Assembly (NCBI RefSeq): GCF_001597745.1 | Contig: NZ_LUHJ01000076.1 | Span: 125,999 to 167,545 of the forward strand | Length of the DNA stretch: 41,547 nt | Source: Anabaena sp. 4-3 | GTDB taxonomy: Bacteria > Cyanobacteriota > Cyanobacteriia > Cyanobacteriales > Nostocaceae | Direction: 5' to 3' | Notes under the pieces: generated by a model | Seen by the model: the letters and a program-made list of their open reading frames with translations, nothing else | Databases searched by the model: none | What the model was told of the DNA's origin: nothing | Shown here: positions 10,701 through 18,781 of the stretch, piece after piece | How the letters are laid out: each line of letters opens with the position of its first letter | Numbering within the stretch: the first letter of the stretch is position 1 | Translations under genes and position numbers: made by a program

Positions 10701-13178
10701 CTGGGAAATCTTAACACCGAAATGTTTGCAGGTTTTGGTTATGGCTTTGGTTATGGTACTACTGGTAGTAGTCAAAGTGGCAACGTAACAATTAATGCTA
10801 TTGGTGGTAGTATTAATACAGAAAATATTAACTCAAATTTATTTCTTGGTTTTTCGAGTGGAAGCAACACTTTTACAGGAACAGGTGGTACAGTAAGCTT
10901 GACAGCCAGAAATAATATTAATGTTGCTGGTATTGATGCTTCAGCAACAGTGACTGGCTTCAGTGGATCATATTCGGCTACAGGTGGGAATGTCACTCTT
11001 GAGACTACTAATCCGGCTGGTAGTATAATTAGTTTCAACAGCATTAACACCAGTGCCGCAGCTAGCACTGCAAACACTACAGGTGGCAATGTGCGAGTTT
11101 TGACCAACGGATTGGTACAAGGACTAAGTACAACATCTACAGGTTATACCATCGACAGTGGTGAATACTTGTCTTTCGGTGCTGGTGAAGGTGCTTCTCG
11201 TTCTCCACTTCCTGGTGGGGGACAGGTAACAATTAGACATGATGGTGGCCCTGACAACGTGCCATTTACTGTAGGTAATCTCAGTGAAAGTGAAACAGCA
11301 CAGCTTGTCAATGGTACAGTAGGAGGAATTTATGCGGGTACTGATTCGCAAATCCCTCCCCCTTCCGCGACTGAATCCCCATCCTCTCCCATCAGCTTCC
11401 CAGTCTTGCCGAATGGTGGAAATGCCGAAGGCACACCCAGCAACATCACTATTACGTCTGTTAACACACCACCGACACTAACCACCAACTCCCCCATTGC
11501 CTCGAATGCTCAACCAGGAGTACCCTTTGACTTTACGTTTACAGCCAGTGTAGGGGATGTGAATCTGGATAATACTACTGTGGAGATAGATTCTATTTTG
11601 GCAGGGACACTGAGCCGAGGCGGTACAGTGTTACAGCCTGGAGACAGCCTAACTATAGGTGAGACATTAACCTATACCCCACCAGAAAATATTACTACTA
11701 GCAGCAGCATTCAGGCTTTTAGCATCAGAGCTAGTGATGTGGTTTCAGCTACAACTATACCTGTAGAGGTGGGAATACAAGTCTCTACACCCCCAACACT
11801 AGACAACTGTGAGGTTTTACCGTCTAGTTGTCAACCGCCTACTCTCCCACCTAAAACTGAAGGTACTAATCTTGGTAAACCAGTATTGGAGCGCGAAAGC
11901 AATCCAGAAAGAGACTTCACCAATAAGATTGCTAGCCAGTTAGGTGTAGCTACGCCTAAAGTCAAAACCATAGAAGATGCAATTGCGCTTGTCCGCCAGA
12001 CAGAACAAACCACAGGCGTAAAACCGGCGTTAATTTACTTCAGTTTTGTGCCAGTGGAAATTGCACCCAACATAGCGACGAAGAACAACAAATCTAATCA
12101 AATATTAAACACCGTCGGCGAGAGCGATCGCGATCAATTAGAAATAGTAGTCGTCACAAGTTCAGGAAATCCCATCCGCAAACGCATCCCCACAGCCACT
12201 AAAGCCGAAGTCTTGCAAGTAGCGCAAGAATTTCGCAATCAAATAGTCAATCCCCTCAACCGCAGCACCAACGGTTACTTAAAGCCATCTCAACAACTTT
12301 ATAGTTGGTTAATTGCGCCACTAGAGGCGGAATTAAAAGCTCAAGGTATTGATAACCTCGTCTTCTTGCCAGATATTGGCTTACGTACAACGCCAATGGC
12401 AGCACTTCACGATGGTAAACAATTTCTCGTCGAGAAATATAGTCTGGGCTTAATGCCTAGCCTGAGTTTAACTAACACCGTTTACACCGACATTAAACAA
12501 TCCCAAATTTTGGCTTTGGGAATTTCTCAAAGCACTCAGGGACAACAACCATTACCAGCTGTTCCCTTTGAATTATCCACTCTCGTCTCTAAACTCTGGC
12601 CTGGCAAATTGTTGTTAGATCAGCAAGCGACATTAGAAAATCTGAAACGGGTTCGTAGTCAACAACCCTTCGGCATTATTCATCTAGCCACCCATGCCGA
12701 CTTTATTCCCGGCCCCTTGAGCAACTCCTATATTCAATTATGGGATGATAAATTACGCTTAAACCAATTACGGCAATTACGGTTGAATGAACCCCAAGTT
12801 GAGATGATAGTGCTGAGTGCTTGTAGAACTGCTTTAGGTGATGAAGAAGCAGAAATTGGCTTTGCCGGTTTAGCTGTACTCGCCGGGGTGAAAACCTCGA
12901 TTGCTAGTATGTGGGCAGTCAACGATGCTGCTACGGCGGCTTTGATGACAAAATTTTATGCCTCCCTCAAGACTGCACCCATCCGTGCAGATGCCCTCAG
13001 AACCGCTCAGGTAGCTATGGCTAAAGGACAGGTTTATCTGAAAAATAGTCAGTTGCAAGGTTTAGAAGCAGTTCAGGGCTTACGTTTGCCTGCTGAGAGT
13101 GTTGTTGAAGAAACCGATTTACAGCTCACTCATCCTTATTATTGGGCTGCATTCACAATGGTGGGTAATCCTTGGTGA
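7710..13178 (+). CDS. Glycosyltransferase 2 - TpsA haemagglutinin - CHAT protease fusion
   Basis: 1822 residues in one open frame. Residues 3-230 are a family 2 glycosyltransferase (DDGS at 39-42; metal-site VDSDD at 89-93). Residues about 255-293 form a signal-peptide-like segment (RRKPTWR, then a hydrophobic stretch ending NTAIAQ). Residues about 296-420 are a TpsA secretion domain (NPNL at 377-380; MNPAGFIFG). A long Gly/Asn/Thr-rich beta helix follows; about residues 833-1010 hold three roughly 60-residue repeats (VSLSAVGDISAGNI, VTLSAFGNISAGNI, VTLSALGNITAGDI). The C-terminus (about 1520-1822) is a CHAT caspase-like protease with the presumed dyad His1662 (HLATH) and Cys1705 (LSACRTALG). 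TpsA-CHAT proteins are known in cyanobacteria; a cytoplasmic-type glycosyltransferase ahead of the signal segment is odd. An internal start (for example an in-frame TTG near 8495) could release a normal TpsA. Domains are firm; the topology is not. Confidence 0.9.
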   Translation: MSPLISIVIVNYNRELYLGEAIASVLQQTWQDFELLVWDDGSTDRSVVIAQEYAQQDSRVRVVAAPHQGTVKARKAANAQTTGAYLGWVDSDDILAPTALAQTAAVLNHHPEVGLVYTDYIDINADGQVLGYGHRCRIPYSPQRLLVDFMTFQFRLLRRSVYEQVGGVHISASDYAYDYDLCLRLSEVTQVGRVQQPLYLCRLHNHSISATKRTEQILWSQKAIAQALQRRGLADKFAIDVELPAGRFILRRKPTWRTTLTNSLKSALTQTTVSLGVSCMGIFSLWGMNTAIAQTQNIAPTPGTNTIVTPNGNRIDITGGTTSSDGLNLFHSFQQFGVSAEQIANFQANPALRNILGRVTGGNPSIINGLIQVTGGNPNLFLMNPAGFIFGSNASLNVPGAFTATTANGIKFNNQWLNAVGNNDYANLVGEPTGFAFTMNQPGAIINAGNLAVGTGQSLSLLGGTVVNTGQLTAPAGEIVVTSVPGQKWVRLSQPGNLLSLELENLTANSSQPNNWTIAIASLPELLTVGNINTGLTANPDSSVTLTDANLTIPTTPGTTIVSGNVDVSGTTGGTVNILGTNVGVINANINASGTNGGGTVLIGGDYKGGGTVPTATQTYINSNTVINANSHQNGDGGRVIVWANDSTQFFGKISARGGANSGNGGFVEVSGKNFLTFQGLVDAFAPNGQNGTLLLDPSTLTIIEEGSGTFDETIFSADGNIFENDQDPSGTNTNTISWSALASLGSGATINLEATGDITIENITGSLSDIPNVVVLDLGDSGSFSLTSTNGTVRFVDTNDTIRTNGGAINIEGASLVLGNLDTTPNNTDFPDSGDVSLSAVGDISAGNILASGDGYASNITVTSSNGGITLGNLETRPNFDNGSVAFSDGDHGNVTLSAFGNISAGNIVASGDGYAPGDITVNSSNGTISLGTLDTRSILSSDGIISTFDDSGNVTLSALGNITAGDILANVDDSSSVNTYLPGNISVQSTNGDINLGNLNTEMFAGFGYGFGYGTTGSSQSGNVTINAIGGSINTENINSNLFLGFSSGSNTFTGTGGTVSLTARNNINVAGIDASATVTGFSGSYSATGGNVTLETTNPAGSIISFNSINTSAAASTANTTGGNVRVLTNGLVQGLSTTSTGYTIDSGEYLSFGAGEGASRSPLPGGGQVTIRHDGGPDNVPFTVGNLSESETAQLVNGTVGGIYAGTDSQIPPPSATESPSSPISFPVLPNGGNAEGTPSNITITSVNTPPTLTTNSPIASNAQPGVPFDFTFTASVGDVNLDNTTVEIDSILAGTLSRGGTVLQPGDSLTIGETLTYTPPENITTSSSIQAFSIRASDVVSATTIPVEVGIQVSTPPTLDNCEVLPSSCQPPTLPPKTEGTNLGKPVLERESNPERDFTNKIASQLGVATPKVKTIEDAIALVRQTEQTTGVKPALIYFSFVPVEIAPNIATKNNKSNQILNTVGESDRDQLEIVVVTSSGNPIRKRIPTATKAEVLQVAQEFRNQIVNPLNRSTNGYLKPSQQLYSWLIAPLEAELKAQGIDNLVFLPDIGLRTTPMAALHDGKQFLVEKYSLGLMPSLSLTNTVYTDIKQSQILALGISQSTQGQQPLPAVPFELSTLVSKLWPGKLLLDQQATLENLKRVRSQQPFGIIHLATHADFIPGPLSNSYIQLWDDKLRLNQLRQLRLNEPQVEMIVLSACRTALGDEEAEIGFAGLAVLAGVKTSIASMWAVNDAATAALMTKFYASLKTAPIRADALRTAQVAMAKGQVYLKNSQLQGLEAVQGLRLPAESVVEETDLQLTHPYYWAAFTMVGNPW

Positions 13179-13209
13179 TTTCATACCCTTCAAATATCCT
13201 CTAAAATTT

Positions 13210-13229
13210 GTAGGGGCGCAAGCCCCTAC
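13210..13229. terminator. Perfect hairpin between convergent genes
   Basis: GTAGGGGC and GCCCCTAC form a perfect 8-bp stem closed by a GCAA tetraloop, between the convergent ends of the CHAT-fusion gene and the DUF928 gene. There is no T-run on either side, so it may be a stabilising 3' end structure or a small repeat rather than a classical terminator. Confidence 0.4.
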
Positions 13230-13274
13230 CTCATCTATCAGCCGCATTCTTGTTGCCAATTGAGATCAGCTATT

Positions 13275-14267
13275 TTAATTTTCGGTAGTACAACAAGATA
13301 ATAGTGGCTTGTTTGCCACAGTATCCAGTTCTACTGATTTCAACAAGTCCGTCCAATATTTCTGAACTTGGCGATCGTTGGGACGTTCGCGGCGTAAATT
13401 AGCTATAACACTGAGAGCATTTTCCCACACTCCAGCTGTTGCATAAAGAATCGCCTGATCTAAAGGTTGGGTTGTTTGCTGTATCTGCTCAGACAGGTTT
13501 TCGTCTTGCACACGCTCAATTTTACCTTGTAGGAATAGGTCTTGATCACGATTACGATAATCGCAAACCATAGAAAAAGCCCAAGTATAATTTTTACCTG
13601 TCTTTAATGCTGGTTGATCCGTCGGGATAGTTACACTCACAATCCCTCCTTGTTCAACAGGTTTCAAACTTTTTTTATACAAGGTTTCCATACTTTCATT
13701 ATCCCGCAACAGAAATTCCAAACCTTGTATTGGTTTAACAGTTTCAGGAATGTAGAAAAAGAATGTGGGATGCTCTGCTGTCGTTAGTTGGGCTTCTTTG
13801 CTTGTCGGTATCAAAGGAATGGCAGTCTTTCCATTTAAGAAGCAATTGCCTCTGGTGGCAGCAGTTGCTAATCTACCAGGTTTACCCGGAACAAACATAA
13901 TCAGACTTCTGCGCTGCTCAATGTAACTACTGACATTCCTCACCGCTATAGTGGCATACTGATCGTTAGGTTTGATTTGTAGTGCTTGCTGGAAATATCC
14001 TAAAGCCTTGCGATAGTTTCTGCGTCTAGTTTCTGTATAACCAAGTTGCATATATTGGTCATAATCGGAGTTTGTTTGTGCTATTTGCACAACCTGATCT
14101 ACTGCCAAAACCTGCGTCTGACTGACAAAATCTAAAGGTAGACATACTAAACCAGCAAACAGAAAGTTTGTCCAAAATCTAAGTTTCATGGGATACATAT
14201 TTACTGCTACTAATATAGTGTTGTTAATCACATAAATATTGCGACTTATAGGTTTTTCAATTCCCAC
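13275..14267 (-). CDS. DUF928 domain protein with TPR segment, exported
   Basis: 330 codons from 14267; a start at ATG 14189 (MKLRFW) or 14198 would put a signal peptide (FLFAGLVCLPLDFV) at the N-terminus and is preferred biologically. A TPR unit (KALGYFQQALQIKPND) comes next, then a cyanobacterial DUF928 domain from about residue 128 (GNCFLNGKTAIPLIP; PTFFFYIPE; FSMVCDYRNRDQDLFLQG), then a helical tail rich in TPR-like positions. DUF928 has no proven function. Its genes are commonly seen near CHAT-haemagglutinin, TpsB and CHASE2 genes in heterocystous cyanobacteria (my recollection, not checked), and that arrangement is repeated here. It is convergent with the CHAT-fusion gene. A periplasmic accessory role in the same system is an inference. 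Confidence 0.82.
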   Translation of the reverse strand: MGIEKPISRNIYVINNTILVAVNMYPMKLRFWTNFLFAGLVCLPLDFVSQTQVLAVDQVVQIAQTNSDYDQYMQLGYTETRRRNYRKALGYFQQALQIKPNDQYATIAVRNVSSYIEQRRSLIMFVPGKPGRLATAATRGNCFLNGKTAIPLIPTSKEAQLTTAEHPTFFFYIPETVKPIQGLEFLLRDNESMETLYKKSLKPVEQGGIVSVTIPTDQPALKTGKNYTWAFSMVCDYRNRDQDLFLQGKIERVQDENLSEQIQQTTQPLDQAILYATAGVWENALSVIANLRRERPNDRQVQKYWTDLLKSVELDTVANKPLLSCCTTEN

Positions 14268-14654
14268 ACCACACTAGAATATAATACGTAATCTTTGGTG
14301 CTTATGTTCCCGATTTTCACTGCTTGCTCATGTAGCGGTTAGCGAATTTATACCTATAATCATAGGTATTTTTTCAAAAAATGAGATTATACTATATAAC
14401 ACTCTCATTAGCAAGATACTGTACCCAAATTCAGAGGAGGAGCGGGTTGAGCGAGATCACGATTAATGGTTGGTAGCATTTGTTAACTCGCCCCTACCAC
14501 GCACTAGCGTTGCCAAGTATTGGCTATCTCCCCCTTACTTACCAAAACTCTAGACAACATTGTTACATTCTGATACGCTTATATCCAAGGTTTTTGAGAA
14601 AGTTTATTGATAATATCATCACTTAATTAGTATTTTTGTTTTGTAGGGTAGCGC
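14268..14654. other. 387-base intergenic region upstream of the first AraC-type gene
   Basis: The DUF928 gene and the araC-type gene diverge from this stretch, so it should hold both promoters, but neither was recognised with confidence. It does hold a hairpin with a T-run (14350-14374). No short gene is supported. Confidence 0.5.
14350..14374 (+). terminator. Intrinsic-terminator-like hairpin upstream of araC-type gene
   Basis: ATACCTAT (14350-14357) and ATAGGTAT (14362-14369) form a perfect 8-bp stem with a 4-base loop, followed directly by a run of six T residues. The stem is AT-rich and weak. No plus-strand gene ends just before it, so it could end an antisense or leader transcript. Confidence 0.4.
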
Positions 14655-15641
14655 ATGGCGAATATTATCTCACTAGCAGATTACCAAGAATTGTGGAGAG
14701 AACGCAACCAAAATACCCAACAACCAGACCCATCAGACCCATCTGATATTATTAATCTATGTCCTCAACAATTTGGTACTGGATATGAACGCTGGATTGA
14801 ACTGAGAAACATTAGTTTACTAATTATTGATGCTGAATTTCATCATGAATTAGTCATAGAAAAAACAGAACCAGAAATTTTTATCGGTGGTCTAGAATTT
14901 GGCTTTCATCTATTAGGGTGTTGGAATAAAACTAATGCTGGACAAAACTTTTTTCAAAGTGGTGGTATCTACTATAATAACAAGACTGAATTTTTGCGCC
15001 AGCAAAGACTTTTAAAAGTTGATATACATCCAGAATCCCCTGATTTACTGGATAGTTTTATTACAGATGGCTTAAATTACATATCACCGGCAATCCTGCA
15101 AAACCTTATCAAAACTCATCAAGAATCATCTTTTCAAATTGACAATACTACCCCAGAAATGCGTGTAGCCCTGGAACAAATTATCAATTGTCCCTTTAGA
15201 GGTTTAACCAAAAAAATCTATCTAGAAAGTAAATGCTTAGAATTAATTGCCCTGAAACTGGAACAATTAGCTAAAAAAGAAAATAATGGTACAAAGACCA
15301 CTAATTTTAAAAAAGATGATATTGATAGAATTCATTATGCTAAGGAAATTTTAACTAACAATTTAGATAATCCCCCTTCCTTACTAGAATTAGCCAGACA
15401 AGTAGGATTAAACGACTACAAACTCAAGCTAGGCTTTCGCCAAGTATTTGGTACAACTGCATTTACCTACTTACACCAACAACGCATGGAAAAAGCACGC
15501 CAATTACTTTTAGAAGGACAAATGAATGTCAAAGAAGTAGCCCGTGCTGTTGGTTATGCAAATCAAAGCCGTTTTGCAACAGCTTTCCGTAAGCAGTTTG
15601 GCAGTAATCCTAAATCCTATGATTTGTTACTGAAAGCTTAA
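14655..15641 (+). CDS. AraC-family regulator, PchR-like
   Basis: 328 residues. The N-terminal two thirds are the ligand-sensing part; the C-terminus (about 220-328) is a double helix-turn-helix AraC domain with the hallmark sequence VKEVARAVGYANQSRFATAF and a first helix-turn-helix near SLLELARQVGLNDYKLKLGF. The length and the pattern AKEILTNNLDNPPSLLELAR match PchR-type regulators that sense an iron-siderophore complex and activate the matching uptake genes. It lies directly upstream of, and in the same direction as, a TonB receptor gene whose leader holds two 15-bp direct repeats suited to such a regulator. It is a paralogue of the gene at 27834. The family is firm; the siderophore ligand is inferred. 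Confidence 0.88.
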   Translation: MANIISLADYQELWRERNQNTQQPDPSDPSDIINLCPQQFGTGYERWIELRNISLLIIDAEFHHELVIEKTEPEIFIGGLEFGFHLLGCWNKTNAGQNFFQSGGIYYNNKTEFLRQQRLLKVDIHPESPDLLDSFITDGLNYISPAILQNLIKTHQESSFQIDNTTPEMRVALEQIINCPFRGLTKKIYLESKCLELIALKLEQLAKKENNGTKTTNFKKDDIDRIHYAKEILTNNLDNPPSLLELARQVGLNDYKLKLGFRQVFGTTAFTYLHQQRMEKARQLLLEGQMNVKEVARAVGYANQSRFATAFRKQFGSNPKSYDLLLKA

Positions 15642-15681
15642 AAATTAAATAATATACAGTTATTTGCTGTAAAATTTTCCG

Positions 15682-15717
15682 AAAAATCCGTTAGAGGCGC
15701 AAAAAAATCCGTTTGAG
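15682..15717 (+). promoter_or_regulatory. Two direct repeats, probable AraC/PchR operator
   Basis: AAAAATCCGTTAGAG (15682-15696) and AAAAATCCGTTTGAG (15703-15717) differ at one base and are 21 bp apart start to start, two helical turns. That geometry fits a dimeric AraC-type activator binding one DNA face. They lie about 120 bp before the TonB receptor start and just after the regulator gene. The role is inferred from layout. Confidence 0.55.
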
Positions 15718-15834
15718 ATTCAATTAGGTCTTCAAAATCACATCAATTGTAGATTAAGCTTCTTGAAAAAGATTCTTAGCTAATAGCAGTCAGAGTCTCT
15801 GGTATTGAAAGAGGCTTGTCTACGTGAGGAGATT

Positions 15835-18420
15835 ATGAGGAGACAACCGCAATTATTGATGGGTTTATGGTTAATAGGGGTAGTAGTTGCTGCACAACCA
15901 GCGTGGGGAAGTGGTAATAGCTTGGAAAATCCTTCTTTGTCTGAAGGAGGTAGTACATCTAGAAATCTCAAAAGATTACTATCTCAAGCATCCACACCTC
16001 AATCTCCAATTCTTGTCAATGGAGTGCGGATTGATACCACAGATAAAGGTATAGAAGTAATTTTAGAGACTAACCAAGGCGAACAATTACAAGTAGCTAA
16101 TAGCAGTTCGGGAAATAGCTTCATTGCCGATATTACTAATGCTCAACTGCGTTTGCCATCAGGAAACACATTTCGGCAAGAAAAACCTTTTGCGGGTATT
16201 ACTGAAATTACAGTTATCAACCAAGACAATAACACTATCAGAATAACTGTCACGGGAGAGGCGGGAACACCTATTTATGAACTATTTGATAGTGATGCAG
16301 GTTTAATTTTCAGTGTGACACCTGTATCACCTTCCGCATCTCAACCAGAAACACCACAACAGTCGTCAGAGGAGAAACCTACTACTCACACCCCCACAGC
16401 ACAACCAACAGCCCAGACTGATGAACCCATTGAACTGGTAGTTACAGGTGAACAAGATAGCTATCGAGTCAGGGAAGCATCAACCGGCACAAAAATAGAA
16501 GTTCCTTTGCGTGATGTTCCCGCATCTATCCAAGTTATACCTAAAGAAGTTATTCAAGACAGACAAGTTGTTAGACTCAACGAACTAGCAGATAATGTTA
16601 GTGGTGTACGTCCTCAAGGTACTTTAGGTGGACTAGCATCTCAAGGTTATTTTATTCGTGGTTTTGCTACAGGTTTTGAAAACCTGCGTGATGGTTTTAA
16701 AGACTTTGGTTTTACCAGTCCGCGTGATGTAGCTGGTGTTGAAAGAGTAGAATTTCTCAAAGGACCTGCTTCTGTTTTATATGGAAGTGCTTTAAGTCCC
16801 GGTGGTGTAGTTAACACAATTACTAAAAAACCCCTATCAGAACCCTTCTATCAAATTGGTGGAACATTTGGGAGTTATAATTTTTATCGTGGCACAATTG
16901 ATCTCACAGGGCCACTCACAGAAAATCGGGCAGCACTTTATCGGCTGAATGTAGCTTATGAAAATGCTAACAGTTTCCGGGATTTTATAGAAAATGAAAG
17001 TACATTTATTAATCCTGTTGTTAGCCTGAAATTAGGAGAAAATACCAATCTCACCTTTGCTTATGAATATCAGAAATACAACTACGTCTTTGATCGGGGT
17101 TTTCCTTCTGATAGCACAGTAATTTTTGAGCTTCCCATTAGTCGCTCTTTAGATGAACCAAATCTTCAGGATTCTGAATATAAATCTAATAACTTCGCCT
17201 ACAATTTAGAAAGCAAATTTGGTTACAACAATCACTGGAAATTCCGCCAAGGTTTTAATATCCTGAGTGTTAGCGGTGCTTCCCAAGGAGTACAATCTAG
17301 GGGAATTAGAGCAGATAGGCAGACAGTACGCCGTAGATTCCGTCGTTCTGAAAGTGACCAAACAAATCTTGCTTTTCAAAATGAAATTAGTAGTAAATTT
17401 AACACAGGCACAATTCGCCATAATATCCTCGTTGGATTTGAGTTAGCTAATTATCAATTTCAAAGTAATTTTTTCCAGGGTGATATTGCCGACTTAGATA
17501 TATTCAACCCTGTTTATGGCGCACAACCAGAAAACATACGTCGCACCTATGTGGGGGAATATGGTGGGGAAAATGTCGCACTTTACTTACAAGATTTAAT
17601 TGAACTTACACCTAATTTCAAATTCTTAGCTGGTGGTCGTTTTGACTGGGTAAACTCCTATGACAGATATGAAGACGACCCAGATTTAAACACTAGAAAT
17701 TCAGATTCGGAATTTTCTCCCCGTTTAGGTATAGTTTATCAACCTACAGACACCACCTCAATTTATGCCAGTTGGACAAATGCTTTCAACCCGCAATATT
17801 TTGGGAGAAGCCGCAATAATGAACCATTTAAACCAGAAACATCAGAACAATTTGAAATAGGAATTAAACAAGATTTTCTGGATAAACGCCTTTCTGCAAC
17901 TTTAGCTTTTTTTGAAATTACCAAGAAGAATGTATTAACTCCTGATCCAGAAGACGATAGCTTTAGCGTTCAAACTGGTGAACAAAAAAGCCGAGGAGTT
18001 GAACTAGACGTAGTTGGAGAAATTTCACCAGGTTGGAAAATCATTGCTACTTATGCTTACACAGATGCTTCTGTCAGCAAAGATAATAACTCTGACCTAT
18101 TAAATGATCAGTTAGTTGGTGTGCCTTATCATAGTGCTAGTTTATGGACTACCTATGAATTTCAACAAAGAAATTTACAAGGTTTAGGACTAGGATTAGG
18201 ATTAGTTTATGCTGGTGAACGGGAAGCATCTTTACCAAATCAAATCCAAATTCCTTCTTATCTGAGAACAGATGCTAGTGTCTTTTATAAAAAGAACAAT
18301 TGGCGGGCTGCTCTCAACTTTAAGAACCTTTTTGACACTAAATATTATGAATCCCAAGGTTTTTTTGTTGTTCCGGCTGCTCCTTTTACAGTGATTGGCA
18401 ATGTTACCTTTGAATTTTGA
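15835..18420 (+). CDS. TonB-dependent siderophore receptor with N-terminal AMIN domain
   Basis: About 861 residues from ATG 15835, chosen over an in-frame TTG at 15805 because TGAGGAGA sits just before the ATG and a signal peptide then begins the protein (LLMGLWLIGVVVAAQPAWG). An AMIN domain follows (about residues 40-145; VRIDTTDKGIEVILET), then a Pro/Thr/Gln linker, a TonB-box-like IELVVTGEQ, the plug domain (about 215-330; DVPASIQVIPKEVI, FIRGF, GPASVLYGS) and a 22-strand-type barrel ending in a terminal aromatic (NVTFEF). It imports ferric siderophores across the outer membrane using TonB energy. AMIN-plus-plug receptors are a cyanobacterial FhuA/FecA-type class. Another copy with the same layout is at 24210. 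The siderophore cannot be read from sequence. Confidence 0.93.
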   Translation: MRRQPQLLMGLWLIGVVVAAQPAWGSGNSLENPSLSEGGSTSRNLKRLLSQASTPQSPILVNGVRIDTTDKGIEVILETNQGEQLQVANSSSGNSFIADITNAQLRLPSGNTFRQEKPFAGITEITVINQDNNTIRITVTGEAGTPIYELFDSDAGLIFSVTPVSPSASQPETPQQSSEEKPTTHTPTAQPTAQTDEPIELVVTGEQDSYRVREASTGTKIEVPLRDVPASIQVIPKEVIQDRQVVRLNELADNVSGVRPQGTLGGLASQGYFIRGFATGFENLRDGFKDFGFTSPRDVAGVERVEFLKGPASVLYGSALSPGGVVNTITKKPLSEPFYQIGGTFGSYNFYRGTIDLTGPLTENRAALYRLNVAYENANSFRDFIENESTFINPVVSLKLGENTNLTFAYEYQKYNYVFDRGFPSDSTVIFELPISRSLDEPNLQDSEYKSNNFAYNLESKFGYNNHWKFRQGFNILSVSGASQGVQSRGIRADRQTVRRRFRRSESDQTNLAFQNEISSKFNTGTIRHNILVGFELANYQFQSNFFQGDIADLDIFNPVYGAQPENIRRTYVGEYGGENVALYLQDLIELTPNFKFLAGGRFDWVNSYDRYEDDPDLNTRNSDSEFSPRLGIVYQPTDTTSIYASWTNAFNPQYFGRSRNNEPFKPETSEQFEIGIKQDFLDKRLSATLAFFEITKKNVLTPDPEDDSFSVQTGEQKSRGVELDVVGEISPGWKIIATYAYTDASVSKDNNSDLLNDQLVGVPYHSASLWTTYEFQQRNLQGLGLGLGLVYAGEREASLPNQIQIPSYLRTDASVFYKKNNWRAALNFKNLFDTKYYESQGFFVVPAAPFTVIGNVTFEF

Positions 18421-18781
18421 TTGGTTTAAAGTTTGATTTGTGGCAAGTATTCAGCTATCAGTAATCAGTAATCAGCTTTTTCCTACAGTTAGGCAGATTT
18501 GTCTTAAAATGAGCATAATTTGTCAAGTTTCACAACTGTTAATGAGAGAAAGCTACAGGTTAGTATTGATGTTTCTTAGGCTCTTGCTTATGGCTGATGG
18601 CTGACGGCTGAATGCTTACAATTTGTGTATAGTGGGTATTTATAGGTTAAATTTTCTATGGCAGTAAATATAATCAAAAATTCCCACCCTATATATCAAA
18701 TTTGAGATCAATGAAGTCCAAATTTTAGGAACAAAGCTTTATGATAAGATACTTTCAAACCTTTTCTTTGTCTTGTTAAAT
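18421..18781. other. Intergenic region with short tandem repeats
   Basis: 361 bases without a gene. It contains AATCAGT-type repeats (18453-18476) and a GGCTGAT/GGCTGAC/GGCTGAA heptamer run (18591-18611), which are partly complementary and could pair. The promoter of the next lipoprotein gene should lie in the AT-rich last 100 bases, but no specific site was recognised. Confidence 0.5.
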
